Shown here piece by piece: positions 28,397 to 36,873 of a DNA stretch of 64,000 nucleotides (position 1 is the first letter of the stretch; each line of letters starts with the position of its first letter). The notes under the pieces are model-generated. The model was given only the letters and a program-made list of their open reading frames with translations. It did not search any database and was not told where the DNA came from. The stretch comes from Sphingomonas taxi (lineage in GTDB: Bacteria > Pseudomonadota > Alphaproteobacteria > Sphingomonadales > Sphingomonadaceae), in NCBI GenBank assembly GCA_003243195.1, contig QFQI01000002.1, positions 372,001-436,000 on the forward strand, in the 5' to 3' direction. The translations under genes were made by a program, and so were the position numbers.

Positions 28397-28454
28397 CAGA
28401 AGTTTTTAGGAGAGGATGCCTGAAAGGCCCGCCCTATGTGCGCCGCAGCCGGCG

Positions 28455-28472
28455 ATTGTGCAATTGCACAAT
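28455..28472. promoter_or_regulatory. Perfect 18-bp palindrome, probable LysR-type operator
   Basis: ATTGTGCAATTGCACAAT is a perfect 18-base palindrome that contains the T-N11-A form typical of LysR-regulator sites. It lies 101 bases before the lysR-type start codon, in the 308-base gap shared with the divergent CDC48-type gene. Related half-sites follow at 28486-28500 (TTGCAATTTCTGCAC) and 28538-28557 (TTGCATGATGCACTGCACAA). Autoregulation by the adjacent LysR protein is the simplest reading. Confidence 0.6.
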
Positions 28473-28572
28473 GTTAGCGCTACGGTTGCAATTTCTGCAC
28501 TTTTGTTCGCACCGGGACTTGCGCGCGCGATCGCAACTTGCATGATGCACTGCACAACCACATCGGACCCAC

Positions 28573-29457
28573 ATGCGCCGTTTGCCGCCCCTTACCGCGA
28601 TCGAGGCGTTCGTGGCCGTCGCCCGGCTCGGCTCCATCAAGGCGGCCGCGCAGGAACTGGCGCTGTCCCCCCCTGCGCTCAGCCGCCGTATCCAGACGCT
28701 GGAGCGCTTCATCTCGCGCCCGCTGTTCGATCGCCGGCACCAGGCGATGGTCCCCAATGCCGATGGCGAGCGCCTGCTGGCGGCGATCGCCCCGGCGCTG
28801 GACGGTATGTCCGACGCGATCGAGGGGATGAGCAGCGGCAGCGACGTGCTGCGGCTGCGGCTGGGGGTGCTGCCGCTCTATGCCTCGCAGCGGCTGTTCC
28901 CGCGACTGGGCGAGCTGCGCGCCGCGCATCCCGAACTGCATCTCGACATCGACACCGGCGGCAACGCGCTGGCGCGACTCGGCGAGGGGCTGGACGCGGT
29001 GATCGTGGTGGCGCGCGACATCGACCCGTTGCTGTACGCGGAGCGGCTGGACCGCAACATGGTCTATCCGATCGGCGCGCGCTCGCTGCTCGAAGGGCCG
29101 GAACCGCTGCGCTCGCCCGAACAGATGAAGCATCACACCGTGCTGCTCCATCGCGACATGCCCGATACCTTCGCGGCGTGGAGCCAGGCCGCCGGGCTGC
29201 CGGCGATTGATCCGGGCGCGGTCGACTATTTCGACACCGGCGTGCTGATCCTGGAGGCGGCGGCGCAGGGGCTGGGCGTGGCGTTCATGCACGAGAACCA
29301 TTTTCAGGACGCCAACGACCCGCGGCTGGTGCGGCTGTTCGATATCGATGTGACCAGCCCGTACAGCTACTGGTTCGCCTGCCGCCCGCGCGCGCTCCAG
29401 ACGCGGCCGGTGAAGATCTTCCGCGACTGGCTGATCCGCACGCTGCGCGAGGGGTGA
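28573..29457 (+). CDS. LysR-family transcriptional regulator (GcvA-like)
   Basis: A 294-residue regulator. The N-terminal winged helix-turn-helix is clear: LPPLTAIEAFVAVARLGSIK, then AAAQELALSPPALSRRIQTLE and PLFDRRHQAMVPNADGERLL. The rest is a periplasmic-binding-protein-like effector domain (about residues 90-290) that starts LRLRLGVLPLYASQRLFPRL. The PPLTAIEAF opening is typical of the GcvA-like subgroup. The likely operator is the palindrome at 28455. LysR regulators often control the divergent gene, which here encodes the CDC48-type ATPase; that link is inferred. No effector can be named. Confidence 0.9.
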   Translation: MRRLPPLTAIEAFVAVARLGSIKAAAQELALSPPALSRRIQTLERFISRPLFDRRHQAMVPNADGERLLAAIAPALDGMSDAIEGMSSGSDVLRLRLGVLPLYASQRLFPRLGELRAAHPELHLDIDTGGNALARLGEGLDAVIVVARDIDPLLYAERLDRNMVYPIGARSLLEGPEPLRSPEQMKHHTVLLHRDMPDTFAAWSQAAGLPAIDPGAVDYFDTGVLILEAAAQGLGVAFMHENHFQDANDPRLVRLFDIDVTSPYSYWFACRPRALQTRPVKIFRDWLIRTLREG

Positions 29458-29935
29458 CGCTCGCCCGCCCCGCTGTCGCGGTCGCGGCGTCCCCCGCCTT
29501 TGCCGTCACCCGACGAACGCCGGGAACGGGTTTGCGAAGGTGGACGTAACAGGGCGCCGCGCGTCGCCCCGCATGGTCGGTGCGCCGCAGCACCGTTGCG
29601 CAACCCCTTCCCTGTCCCCACCCCGGCATGCGTCGGGCTGGTGGCGGGGGGGCGGTGCCGCCGCGACTTGTACCAGGGTCGCGCGTCTGCCGCGATGACA
29701 CGAAGGCGCATCATGGGGAACGCGCGGGGACGGACGGCGAAACGCCGTGCCGCTGTCCTACATCGCCGCGATCGGGCATCATCCCCGAATGCCGCCGCTC
29801 CACCACCGTCGTGCGCTCCCGACCCCGGTGACGCACGACCGGAAGCGTTTCCCGCCCCGACGTAGTGTGATCTTTGTCAACTTCCGCGCCCCGAATCGCG
29901 CGGTCGGACCGGCGACTCGGGACGCGCGCAGCCGA
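29458..29935. other. Gene-free stretch between convergent genes
   Basis: A 478-base gap between the stops of the LysR gene and the cyclophilin gene. Several open frames of 80-140 codons exist but are Arg/Pro-rich, overlap one another and lack ribosome-binding sites. I see no tRNA, hairpin with T-run, or repeat of note, so no function can be given. Confidence 0.5.
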
Positions 29936-30394
29936 TCACACCGCGCGCATCGTCACGATCTTGCCCGGGTTCGCCGGCGGCTCGCCCTTGGGCAGCGCGT
30001 CGATCAGCTCCATGCCGTCGGTCACTTCACCCCACACGGTATATTGCCCGTCCAGGAAGCGCGCGTCGTCGAAGCAGATGAAGAACTGCGAATTCGCCGA
30101 ATTGGGGTCCATCGTCCGCGCCATCGAGCAGGTGCCGCGCACGTGCGGCTCCTTGTTGAATTCCTGACGCAGATTGGGCTTGGTGGAGCCGCCCGTCCCG
30201 TCGCCGTTCCCGCCGTCGCCGCCCTGCGCCATGAAGCCGGGGATGACGCGGTGGAACGGCACGCCGTCGTAGAAGCCCTCGTTGGCAAGCTCGGCGATGC
30301 GCGCGACATGCTCGGGCGCCAGGTCGGGGCGCAGCTTGATCGTCACGTCGCCGCCGTCGAGCGTCAGGGTCAGCGTGGAGAAGGTGTCGGCCAT
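29936..30394 (-). CDS. Cyclophilin-type peptidyl-prolyl cis-trans isomerase
   Basis: A 152-residue cyclophilin without a signal peptide, so it is cytosolic (PpiB-like). It begins MADTFSTLTLTLDGGDVTIK. The active-site signature is FYDGVPFHRVIPGFMAQGGD, followed by GTCSMARTMDPNSANSQFFI and GQYTVWGEVTDGM. The loop between PNLRQEFNKEPH and the core is of the short bacterial type. The start codon has an AAGGA site six bases upstream. The reading frame continues upstream into the antisense of mgtE, which is a GC artefact. It is divergent from mgtE. Confidence 0.94.
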   Translation of the reverse strand: MADTFSTLTLTLDGGDVTIKLRPDLAPEHVARIAELANEGFYDGVPFHRVIPGFMAQGGDGGNGDGTGGSTKPNLRQEFNKEPHVRGTCSMARTMDPNSANSQFFICFDDARFLDGQYTVWGEVTDGMELIDALPKGEPPANPGKIVTMRAV

Positions 30395-30505
30395 TGAATG
30401 TCCTTTCGTGATCGCCGTGGCCCTAGTCGCACGGCGCGCGACTGGCAAATGCGCGGGCGGCGCGCTAGTTGCCGCCGGGTCGACGCGAACCAGGGAGCCC
30501 GGCAG

Positions 30506-31912
30506 ATGAGCGACACCGAGCTGCGCGACGCGCTGTCCGACAACACCGAGGACCAGCTGGACGAGGACGACCGGCTGAAGCCCGATTTCGTCCGCGCGGT
30601 GATCGACGCGGTGCAGGCCGGCGATGTCGAGGAAGCGCATGCGCTGGTCGAACCGCTCCACCCCGCCGACATCGCCGACCTGTTCGAACTGACGCCGGAG
30701 GATTGCCGCGCCCCGCTGGCGGCGGCGATCGCCGACCTGCTCGACGCCGACGTGTTCGCGGAGATGAACGATTACGTCCGCGAACGCCTGATCGACGCGC
30801 TCGACGCGCGGCAGGTGGCGGATATCGCCAGCGAACTCGACACCGACGATGCGGTGGCGATCATCGAGGACATGGAGCCGGAGGACCAGCGCGAGGTCCT
30901 GCGCGCGATGGAGCCCGACGACCGCGCCGCGATCGAGGAGGCGCTGTCCTATCCCGAGGAATCCGCCGGGCGCCTGATGCAGCGCGATCTGGTCGCGGTG
31001 CCCGAACACTGGTCGGTCGGCGACGTGCTCGACTATCTTCGCGCCGACGACGACCTGACCACCGACTTCTGGGAGATCTTCGTCGTCGATCCGGCGCACC
31101 GCCCGGTCGGCACCTGTTCGCTGAGCTGGATCCTGCGCACGCCGCGCGGCATCCCGGTCGCCGACGTCATGCAGCGCGAACAGACGCTGATCCCGGTCGA
31201 CATGGACCAGGAGGAAGTCGCGCTGCGCTTCCAGAAATACGCGCTGATCTCCGCCGCGGTGGTCGACCTGTCCGGGCGGCTGGTCGGCATGATCACCGTC
31301 GATGACGTCGTGCACATCATCCAGGAGGAAGCCGGCGAGGACACGCTGCTGCTCTCCGGCGCGGGCGAAGGCGACATCAACGAACCGATCCGCTTCACCG
31401 TGCGCACGCGGCTGACGTGGCTGCTCATCAACCTGCCGACCGCGATGCTCGCTGCCACCGTCGTCGGGCTGTTCGACGAACGGATCGCGCGTTTCGCGGT
31501 GCTGGCGCAGTTGATGGGGATCGTCAGCGGCATGGGCGGCAATGCCGGGACGCAGACGCTGGCGGTGGTGGTGCGCGCGCTCGCCACCAATCAGCTCACC
31601 GGATCGAACACGGTGCGGATGATCGTGCGCGAGCTGCGCATCGCGGCCAGCAACGGCATCGGGCTGGGGCTGCTGGTCGGCGCCGGCTCCTATCTGTGGT
31701 TCGGCAACCCCGCGCTGTCGATGGTGTTCGGGCTGGCGCTGTTCATCAACAACATCGTCGCCGGGCTGGTCGGCGTGCTGGTCCCGGTGACGCTCGACCG
31801 GATCAACGTCGACCCCGCGGTGGCGTCGTCGGTGTTCGTGACGACCTGCACCGATTCGCTGGGCTTCTTCTCGTTCCTGGGACTGGCGGCGCTGTGGGGA
31901 CTGGGGGGGTAG
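30506..31912 (+). CDS. mgtE: Magnesium transporter MgtE
   Basis: A 468-residue Mg2+ channel of the MgtE family. The cytosolic N-domain (about 30-150, acidic: LHPADIADLFELTPEDCR) is followed by two CBS domains (about 150-280, with MQRDLVAVPEHWSVG and VADVMQREQTLIPVD) and five transmembrane helices (about 300-468). The pore region includes GMGGNAGTQTLAVVVRALA, a family signature. The N and CBS domains sense intracellular Mg2+ and close the channel. The ATG at 30506 has a GGGAG site eight bases upstream. It is convergent with prfC. Confidence 0.95.
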   Translation: MSDTELRDALSDNTEDQLDEDDRLKPDFVRAVIDAVQAGDVEEAHALVEPLHPADIADLFELTPEDCRAPLAAAIADLLDADVFAEMNDYVRERLIDALDARQVADIASELDTDDAVAIIEDMEPEDQREVLRAMEPDDRAAIEEALSYPEESAGRLMQRDLVAVPEHWSVGDVLDYLRADDDLTTDFWEIFVVDPAHRPVGTCSLSWILRTPRGIPVADVMQREQTLIPVDMDQEEVALRFQKYALISAAVVDLSGRLVGMITVDDVVHIIQEEAGEDTLLLSGAGEGDINEPIRFTVRTRLTWLLINLPTAMLAATVVGLFDERIARFAVLAQLMGIVSGMGGNAGTQTLAVVVRALATNQLTGSNTVRMIVRELRIAASNGIGLGLLVGAGSYLWFGNPALSMVFGLALFINNIVAGLVGVLVPVTLDRINVDPAVASSVFVTTCTDSLGFFSFLGLAALWGLGG

Positions 31913-31948
31913 CGGCGCGGCGTCGGGGTGGCGCGCCGGCCGGGCGGG

Positions 31949-33475
31949 CTACCGCTCGCGCGTCGCCGCGAACCGCACCTTCGGATAGCGGTCCTGCACA
32001 TATCCCACTTCCCAGGCGCTCTTGGCCAGGAACACCGGGTTGCCGTCACGATCCTTCGCCATCGCGGCGCGGTTCAGGTCGGTGAAGTTCTTCAGCTCGG
32101 CGGGATCCTCGGCCGAAATCCACCGCGCGGTGTCGAACGGCGCCGGCTCCAGCGCCGCCGCCACCTTGTATTCCGCATCCAACCGCGACAGCAGCACGTC
32201 GAGCTGGAGCTGCCCGACGACGCCGATGATCCAGTTGCTGCCGATCTCGGGATAGAAGACCTGCGTCACGCCTTCCTCGGCCATGTCGTCCAGCGCCTTG
32301 CGCAACTGCTTGGTCTTGGTGGGATCCTTCAGCGCGACGCGGCGCAGGATCTCGGGCGCGAAATTGGGCAGGCCGGTGAAGCGCACGTCGGCGCGCTCGG
32401 ACAGCGTATCGCCCACCCGCAATGTGCCATGGTTGGGGATGCCGATGATGTCGCCCGGAAACGCCTCGTCGGCCACCTCGCGGTTCTGCGCGAAGAACAG
32501 GATCGGCGAATGCACCGCGATCGGCTTGCCATGCCCGGTCGGCGTCAGCTTCATGCCGCGCCTGAACGTGCCCGAACACAGCCGCATGAACGCGATCCGG
32601 TCGCGGTGCTGCGGGTCCATGTTGGCCTGCACCTTGAAGACGAAGCCGGTGACTTCCTTTTCCTCCGGCGACACGGCGGCGGGTTCGGCCGGTTGCGCGC
32701 GCGGCGGCGGGGCATAGTCGGACAGCGCCGCGATCAGGTCGGTCGGGCCGAAATCCTTCAGGGCGGAGCCGAAATACACCGGCGTCAGGTCGCCGTTGCG
32801 GTACGCCTCCGCGTCGAACGCGGCATAGCCGGCCTGCGCCAGCTCGATCTCCTCCGCGACCGCGTCCGGCAGCACCGGCGCGTCCTCCCGCCGGCCCTGG
32901 AAGGTGCGGCTGTCACCGTCCGGGCGGCTGATGCGATTCGCGGCGAGATCCAATATGCCCTCGAACGTCCCGCCCATCCCGACCGGCCATGTCATCGGGC
33001 ACACATCCAGCGCCAGCAGGTCCGCGATCTCGTCGAGCAGCTCGAACGGCGGGCGGCCTTCGCGATCGACCTTGTTGACGAAGGTGATGATTGGCACCGA
33101 GCGCAACCGGCACACCTCGAACAGCTTGCGGGTCTGCGCCTCGATGCCGCGCGCCGCGTCGATGACCATGATCGCGGAATCGACCGCCGTCAGCGTGCGG
33201 TACGTGTCCTCGCTGAAATCCTCGTGCCCCGGCGTGTCGAGCAGGTTGAAGGTGATGCCGCCGCTCTCGAAGGTCATCACGCTCGACGTCACCGAAATGC
33301 CGCGCTGCTGTTCGATCTTCATCCAGTCGGAACGCGCTCGCCGGTTCGCCCCACGCGCCTTCACCTCGCCGGCGAGATGGATCGCGCCGCCGACATACAG
33401 CAGTTTCTCGGTCAGCGTGGTCTTGCCGGCGTCGGGGTGGGAGATGATCGCAAAGGTACGGCGGGGGGAAGTCAT
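31949..33475 (-). CDS. prfC: Peptide chain release factor 3
   Basis: A 508-residue translational GTPase that removes RF1/RF2 from the ribosome after termination. It opens with the P-loop in IISHPDAGKTTLTEKLLYVG. G2 lies in IEQQRGISVTSSVM, G3 is DTPGHEDFSEDTYR and G4 is NKVDREGR. The C-terminal domain keeps KVQANMDPQHRDRIAFMR, typical of RF3 rather than EF-G. The length matches the family (about 525). The frame stays open upstream but encodes low-complexity Arg/Ala/Pro sequence, so the ATG at 33475 is used. Confidence 0.96.
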   Translation of the reverse strand: MTSPRRTFAIISHPDAGKTTLTEKLLYVGGAIHLAGEVKARGANRRARSDWMKIEQQRGISVTSSVMTFESGGITFNLLDTPGHEDFSEDTYRTLTAVDSAIMVIDAARGIEAQTRKLFEVCRLRSVPIITFVNKVDREGRPPFELLDEIADLLALDVCPMTWPVGMGGTFEGILDLAANRISRPDGDSRTFQGRREDAPVLPDAVAEEIELAQAGYAAFDAEAYRNGDLTPVYFGSALKDFGPTDLIAALSDYAPPPRAQPAEPAAVSPEEKEVTGFVFKVQANMDPQHRDRIAFMRLCSGTFRRGMKLTPTGHGKPIAVHSPILFFAQNREVADEAFPGDIIGIPNHGTLRVGDTLSERADVRFTGLPNFAPEILRRVALKDPTKTKQLRKALDDMAEEGVTQVFYPEIGSNWIIGVVGQLQLDVLLSRLDAEYKVAAALEPAPFDTARWISAEDPAELKNFTDLNRAAMAKDRDGNPVFLAKSAWEVGYVQDRYPKVRFAATRER

Positions 33476-33785
33476 CGGGTTTCCAGCGAAACGGGAGCGC
33501 TGCCGTCGCGGCGGCGCGCCGGCATGAAGCGCGCGCATAGCAGGCCGCAGCGGCGAGCGACAGGGGCGGCGCGGCGCGCATAGCGGCCGGCGCGACGGCA
33601 GCGCCCGGCGAACGCGGCAGCCCGGTCCGAAACCGCTCGCGCTGACGGTCGGGGCCGGGACGGCAGCTATCCCGGCGAGCCAGCCGCCGCGAGGATGGAC
33701 ACGGGCAGCGACCTGACAGGGACGAAGGTAGCGGATGCGATGACGATCGCGCCGCCCGGCTCCGCACCGGCCCCGGATATGCGAA
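33476..33785. other. Intergenic stretch upstream of prfC without a gene
   Basis: Part of the 364-base gap between the prfC start and the end of the cold-shock gene, both on the minus strand. No frame with a ribosome-binding site was seen. It should hold the prfC promoter, but I could not pick a clear -35/-10 pair. The remainder of the gap holds the hairpin at 33786-33815. Confidence 0.4.
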
Positions 33786-33815
33786 CGGCCCACCCGACAG
33801 CTGTCGGATGGGCCG
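33786..33815 (-). terminator. Long hairpin after the cold-shock gene
   Basis: A 30-base inverted repeat with arms CGGCCCACCCGACAG and CTGTCGGATGGGCCG, 14 of 15 pairs and no loop beyond the central bases. It begins 25 bases past the stop codon of the cold-shock gene. On the minus strand it is followed by TTCGCATATCC, which is not a strong T-run. It may terminate or stabilise the mRNA. Confidence 0.55.
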
Positions 33816-33839
33816 CGCGGATCACTCGGGAAGGTTGGC

Positions 33840-34652
33840 TTAGCTGCCCGACTCGAGGTTCACCGCCGCATACTTGCCACGACGATCGACCTCGATCTCG
33901 AAGCTGAGGCGGTCGCCCTCGTTGAGCGTCGGCATACCGGCACGCTCGACAGCCGAGATGTGCACGAACGCGTCCGGCTGCCCGTCGTCGCGCTGGATGA
34001 AGCCGAAGCCCTTCATCGCGTTGAAGAACTTGACGGTGCCCGTCGCCTTCTCGCCGGTCAGCTGGCGCTGCGGCGCGCCACCGGCACCACCACGCGGACC
34101 ACCGCCGAAGCCGCCGTCGCGCGGCGGGGCACGGTCGGTGACCGGCATCGGCTCGCCGTCGATCTTCAGATCGGTGGCCGACACGCGACCGCCGCGATCC
34201 ACCAGCGTGAAGCCGAGCGGCTGACCCTCAGCCAGACCGGACAGGCCGGCCTGTTCAACCGCGGAGATGTGCACGAACACGTCCTCGCCGCCGTCATCGC
34301 GCACGACGAAGCCGAAGCCCTTCTGCGCATTGAAGAACTTCACGACGCCGGTGCCTTCGCCGACGACCTGCGGGGGCATGCCGCCACCGCCGCCGAAGCC
34401 GCGGCCACCGCCGCCACCACCGAAGCCGCCACCGCCGCCGCCGCGGAATCCACCGCCGCCGCCGCCGAAGCCGCCACCACCGCCGCCGAAGCCACGACCG
34501 CCGCCGAAGCCGCCGCCGCCGCGATCCTCAAAACCGCCGCCGAAGCCGCCGCCGCCGAAGCCGCCGCCGAAATCGTCACCGCCGCCGAAACTGTCGCGCT
34601 TGTCGCGCCCACGTCCGCCGCGCTGACCGCGGCCGCCCTTGTCGTAACTCAT
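33840..34652 (-). CDS. Double cold-shock-domain protein with glycine-rich N-terminus
   Basis: A 270-residue protein in three parts. Residues 1-90 are almost entirely Gly with Arg, Phe and Asp, in repeats such as GFGGGGGGF and RGQRGGRGRDKRD. The first cold-shock domain (about 95-160) has GVVKFFNAQKGFGFV and DVFVHISAVEQAG. A linker rich in Gly and Pro leads to a second cold-shock domain (about 200-270) with GTVKFFNAMKGFGFIQRDD and AFVHISAVERAG. Both RNP1 and RNP2 motifs are intact in each domain, so it should bind single-stranded RNA or DNA. The start at 34652 is preceded by a 282-base leader region shared with rnd. Confidence 0.92.
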   Translation of the reverse strand: MSYDKGGRGQRGGRGRDKRDSFGGGDDFGGGFGGGGFGGGFEDRGGGGFGGGRGFGGGGGGFGGGGGGFRGGGGGGFGGGGGGRGFGGGGGMPPQVVGEGTGVVKFFNAQKGFGFVVRDDGGEDVFVHISAVEQAGLSGLAEGQPLGFTLVDRGGRVSATDLKIDGEPMPVTDRAPPRDGGFGGGPRGGAGGAPQRQLTGEKATGTVKFFNAMKGFGFIQRDDGQPDAFVHISAVERAGMPTLNEGDRLSFEIEVDRRGKYAAVNLESGS

Positions 34653-34934
34653 AACCCTGTTCGTCTTCCCGGTCCGCCCGAACACTCTCATCAGGGCCAC
34701 GCGCAGGACGGCGAACGCGGCTCCCCCGACGCAGGTCTTACTGCGCCTCATTGCGTGCCATAGCTCATCTTGCGCCACGCTGCGAATCGTTTTGCGCATC
34801 TTTTCAGCGCGAGACGCGGGCACGCCGCAGATCGGTCGCATTGTTGCCACGTTCCGTCGCGCGATCGTTGGCGCGTGGCATGCGACGCGAGGAACGCGTT
34901 GAGCCGCGGGGCCACGGCCGCTAGAGCGCTGAAC

Positions 34935-35555
34935 ATGAGCGTTCATCTGCATGAGGAAGACCTGCCGGGCGACGTCTTCGCGCCCGGCGCCGCGATCGCG
35001 GTGGATACCGAAACCATGGGGCTCGTCACCCCGCGCGACCGATTGTGCCTGGTGCAGCTTTCGGACGGCGGCGGCGACGAACATCTCGTGCGCTTCTCCC
35101 CGGGCAGCGACTATGCCGCGCCGGTGCTGCGCGCGGTGCTGGCCGATCCGGCGCGGTTGAAGCTCTATCACTTCGGCCGCTTCGATATCGCCGCGATCCG
35201 CCATTACCTGGGCGTGGTGGCGGCGCCGGTCTATTGCACCAAGACCGCGTCGCGGCTGGTGCGCACCTATACCGATCGGCACGGGTTGAAGGAGCTGGTG
35301 CGCGAACTGCTGGGGCAGGACATCTCCAAGCAGCAGCAATCGTCCGACTGGGGCGGCCCGGTGCTGAGCGACGCGCAACGCGATTACGCCGCCTCCGACG
35401 TGCGCTTCCTGCACCGGCTGAAGGAGGAGCTGGACCGGCGCTTGGCGCGCGAAGGGCGCGCCGCGCTGGCGCAGGCGTGTTTCGATTTCCTGCCGGCGCG
35501 CGCCGAGCTGGACCTAGCGGGCTGGCCCGAGGTGGACATCTTCGCGCATGGCTGA
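34935..35555 (+). CDS. rnd: Ribonuclease D-type 3'-5' exonuclease
   Basis: A 206-residue DEDDy exonuclease. Motif I is AIAVDTETMGLV with the catalytic Asp and Glu, motif II is LYHFGRFDIAAIRHYL, and motif III is the YAASDVRFLHRL pattern (Tyr, Asp). It consists of the nuclease domain only and lacks the C-terminal HRDC domains of E. coli RNase D (375 residues), as is usual for this alphaproteobacterial short form. It probably trims stable RNA 3' ends. Its last eight bases overlap lptC, making it the first gene of the rnd-lptC-lptA-lptB-rpoN series. Confidence 0.9.
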   Translation: MSVHLHEEDLPGDVFAPGAAIAVDTETMGLVTPRDRLCLVQLSDGGGDEHLVRFSPGSDYAAPVLRAVLADPARLKLYHFGRFDIAAIRHYLGVVAAPVYCTKTASRLVRTYTDRHGLKELVRELLGQDISKQQQSSDWGGPVLSDAQRDYAASDVRFLHRLKEELDRRLAREGRAALAQACFDFLPARAELDLAGWPEVDIFAHG

Positions 35556-36180
35556 GGCCGCGCTGCGCGCCTTGTCGGAACGGCAACGCTGGGCGCAGCC
35601 GGGCGGGCGGCACGACCGCATCGTCGCGCTGGCCAACCGCGTGCTGCCGGTGTCGATCGGCGTGCTGTTCGCGTTTCTGGTGATGGCGCCGCTGACCATG
35701 GGCGGCGACGCGTCGTTCGTGCTCGACAAGAACCGCGTCGAGGTCGCCAAGGAGCGGATGAAGCTGCAGAAGGCGCGCTATCGCGGCACCGATGCCAAGG
35801 GCCAGCCATTCGAGCTGGACGCCGGCTCGGCGCTGCAGAAGAGTTCGGCGGAGCCGGTGGTGCGAATCGCCGATCTCGCCGCCGCGATCCGGCTGTCGGA
35901 CGGTCCCGCGACCATGACCGCACCCACCGGCCGCTACGACATGGACAGCGAGCAGGTTAACGTCGACGGCCCGATCCGGGTGCGCGGGCCCGACAATTAT
36001 ACGCTGGACACCACCGACGCGGTGGTGGACCTGAAGTCGCGCCAGTTGCGCTCCACCGGCAACGCCACCGGCACGGTGCGGCAGGGACGGTTCAGCGGCG
36101 AGCGGATGCGCGCCGACCTGGAGGCGCGGACCGTGACGCTGGACGGCAATGCCCGCTTGCGGTTCAACCCGAGACAATAG
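35548..36180 (+). CDS. lptC: LPS export protein LptC
   Basis: A 210-residue bitopic inner-membrane protein. A basic cytosolic start is followed by one transmembrane helix (about residues 35-52, LPVSIGVLFAFLVMAPL) and a periplasmic beta-jellyroll domain with alternating strands (FVLDKNRVEVAKERMKLQKA and following). LptC links the LptB2FG transporter to LptA in the LPS bridge. Sequence similarity across the family is low, so the call rests on architecture plus position between rnd and lptA. It overlaps the rnd stop by eight bases and precedes lptA by 11. Confidence 0.88.
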   Translation: MAEAALRALSERQRWAQPGGRHDRIVALANRVLPVSIGVLFAFLVMAPLTMGGDASFVLDKNRVEVAKERMKLQKARYRGTDAKGQPFELDAGSALQKSSAEPVVRIADLAAAIRLSDGPATMTAPTGRYDMDSEQVNVDGPIRVRGPDNYTLDTTDAVVDLKSRQLRSTGNATGTVRQGRFSGERMRADLEARTVTLDGNARLRFNPRQ

Positions 36181-36191
36181 AGAAGCGCCCC

Positions 36192-36743
36192 ATGCCGCGC
36201 CCCGACCCCCTGTTGCGCCCCGTCGTCACCGCGCTGTTCCTGCTGTCCGCACCGGCGGCGGCGCAGACGCGGCACAACACCGACGCACCGATCGACTTCG
36301 GCGCCGACCATATCGAGTTGCAGGATCGCGCCAATCGCGCGGTGCTGGCCGGCAACGTCACCGTGCGTCAGGCCGAGATGACGCTGACCGCGCAGCGCAT
36401 GACCGTCAACTACACCGGGCAGGTGGAGAACGGGAACCCGCAGGTGTCGCGGCTCGACGCGTCGGGCGGGGTGACGGTCACGCGGCCGGATCAGACCGCG
36501 CGCAGCCAGTTCGGCGTGTACGACCTGAACCGCCGCGTCATCACGATGCTGGGATCAGTGCGACTGACGCAGGGCGGCAACACGGTCAACGGCGGGCGGC
36601 TGACCATCAACCTGGACACCGGCCGCGCGGTGATCGACGGCTCGTCGGTGGCCGGCGGCGGCGCGTCCGGTACAGGCGGCACGACGACGCGCGCGCCGGG
36701 CGGGCGCGTGACCGGCACCTTCTCCGTTCCCAAGCGCAACTGA
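36192..36743 (+). CDS. lptA: LPS transport periplasmic protein LptA
   Basis: A 183-residue periplasmic protein with a signal peptide ending SAPAAAQT. The mature part is an OstA/LptA beta-jellyroll with the typical pattern DAPIDFGADHIELQDRANRA, VLAGNVTVRQAEMTLTAQRM and GGVTVTRPDQTARSQFGVYD. LptA multimers form the bridge that carries LPS from LptC to LptD. The last 30 residues are Gly/Thr-rich and end in RVTGTFSVPKRN, which is non-conserved. It follows lptC and is separated from lptB by 130 bases, a gap that could hold a separate promoter for lptB. Confidence 0.92.
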   Translation: MPRPDPLLRPVVTALFLLSAPAAAQTRHNTDAPIDFGADHIELQDRANRAVLAGNVTVRQAEMTLTAQRMTVNYTGQVENGNPQVSRLDASGGVTVTRPDQTARSQFGVYDLNRRVITMLGSVRLTQGGNTVNGGRLTINLDTGRAVIDGSSVAGGGASGTGGTTTRAPGGRVTGTFSVPKRN

Positions 36744-36873
36744 CCGGCGCGGCGCGGTTCGGCACGCCGCGTATCGACGGGGGTTCACGCCCGCGCCCGC
36801 TTCATGCATGAATCCTGCCAGTATGCGGGCGTTAGCGAAGCGGTAACCCTGTTCTGAGAAGGGCGACACGACG

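Noticed and set aside
29580..29831. An 83-codon frame in the LysR-cyclophilin gap
   Set aside because: It has Pro/Arg-rich composition, no ribosome-binding site and overlaps other open frames, so it is not supported as a gene.
34380..34600. Dense short tandem repeat (GGC/GCC-rich) that could look like a satellite or CRISPR-like array
   Set aside because: It is the coding sequence of the glycine-rich region of the cold-shock protein; there are no spacers or constant repeats.
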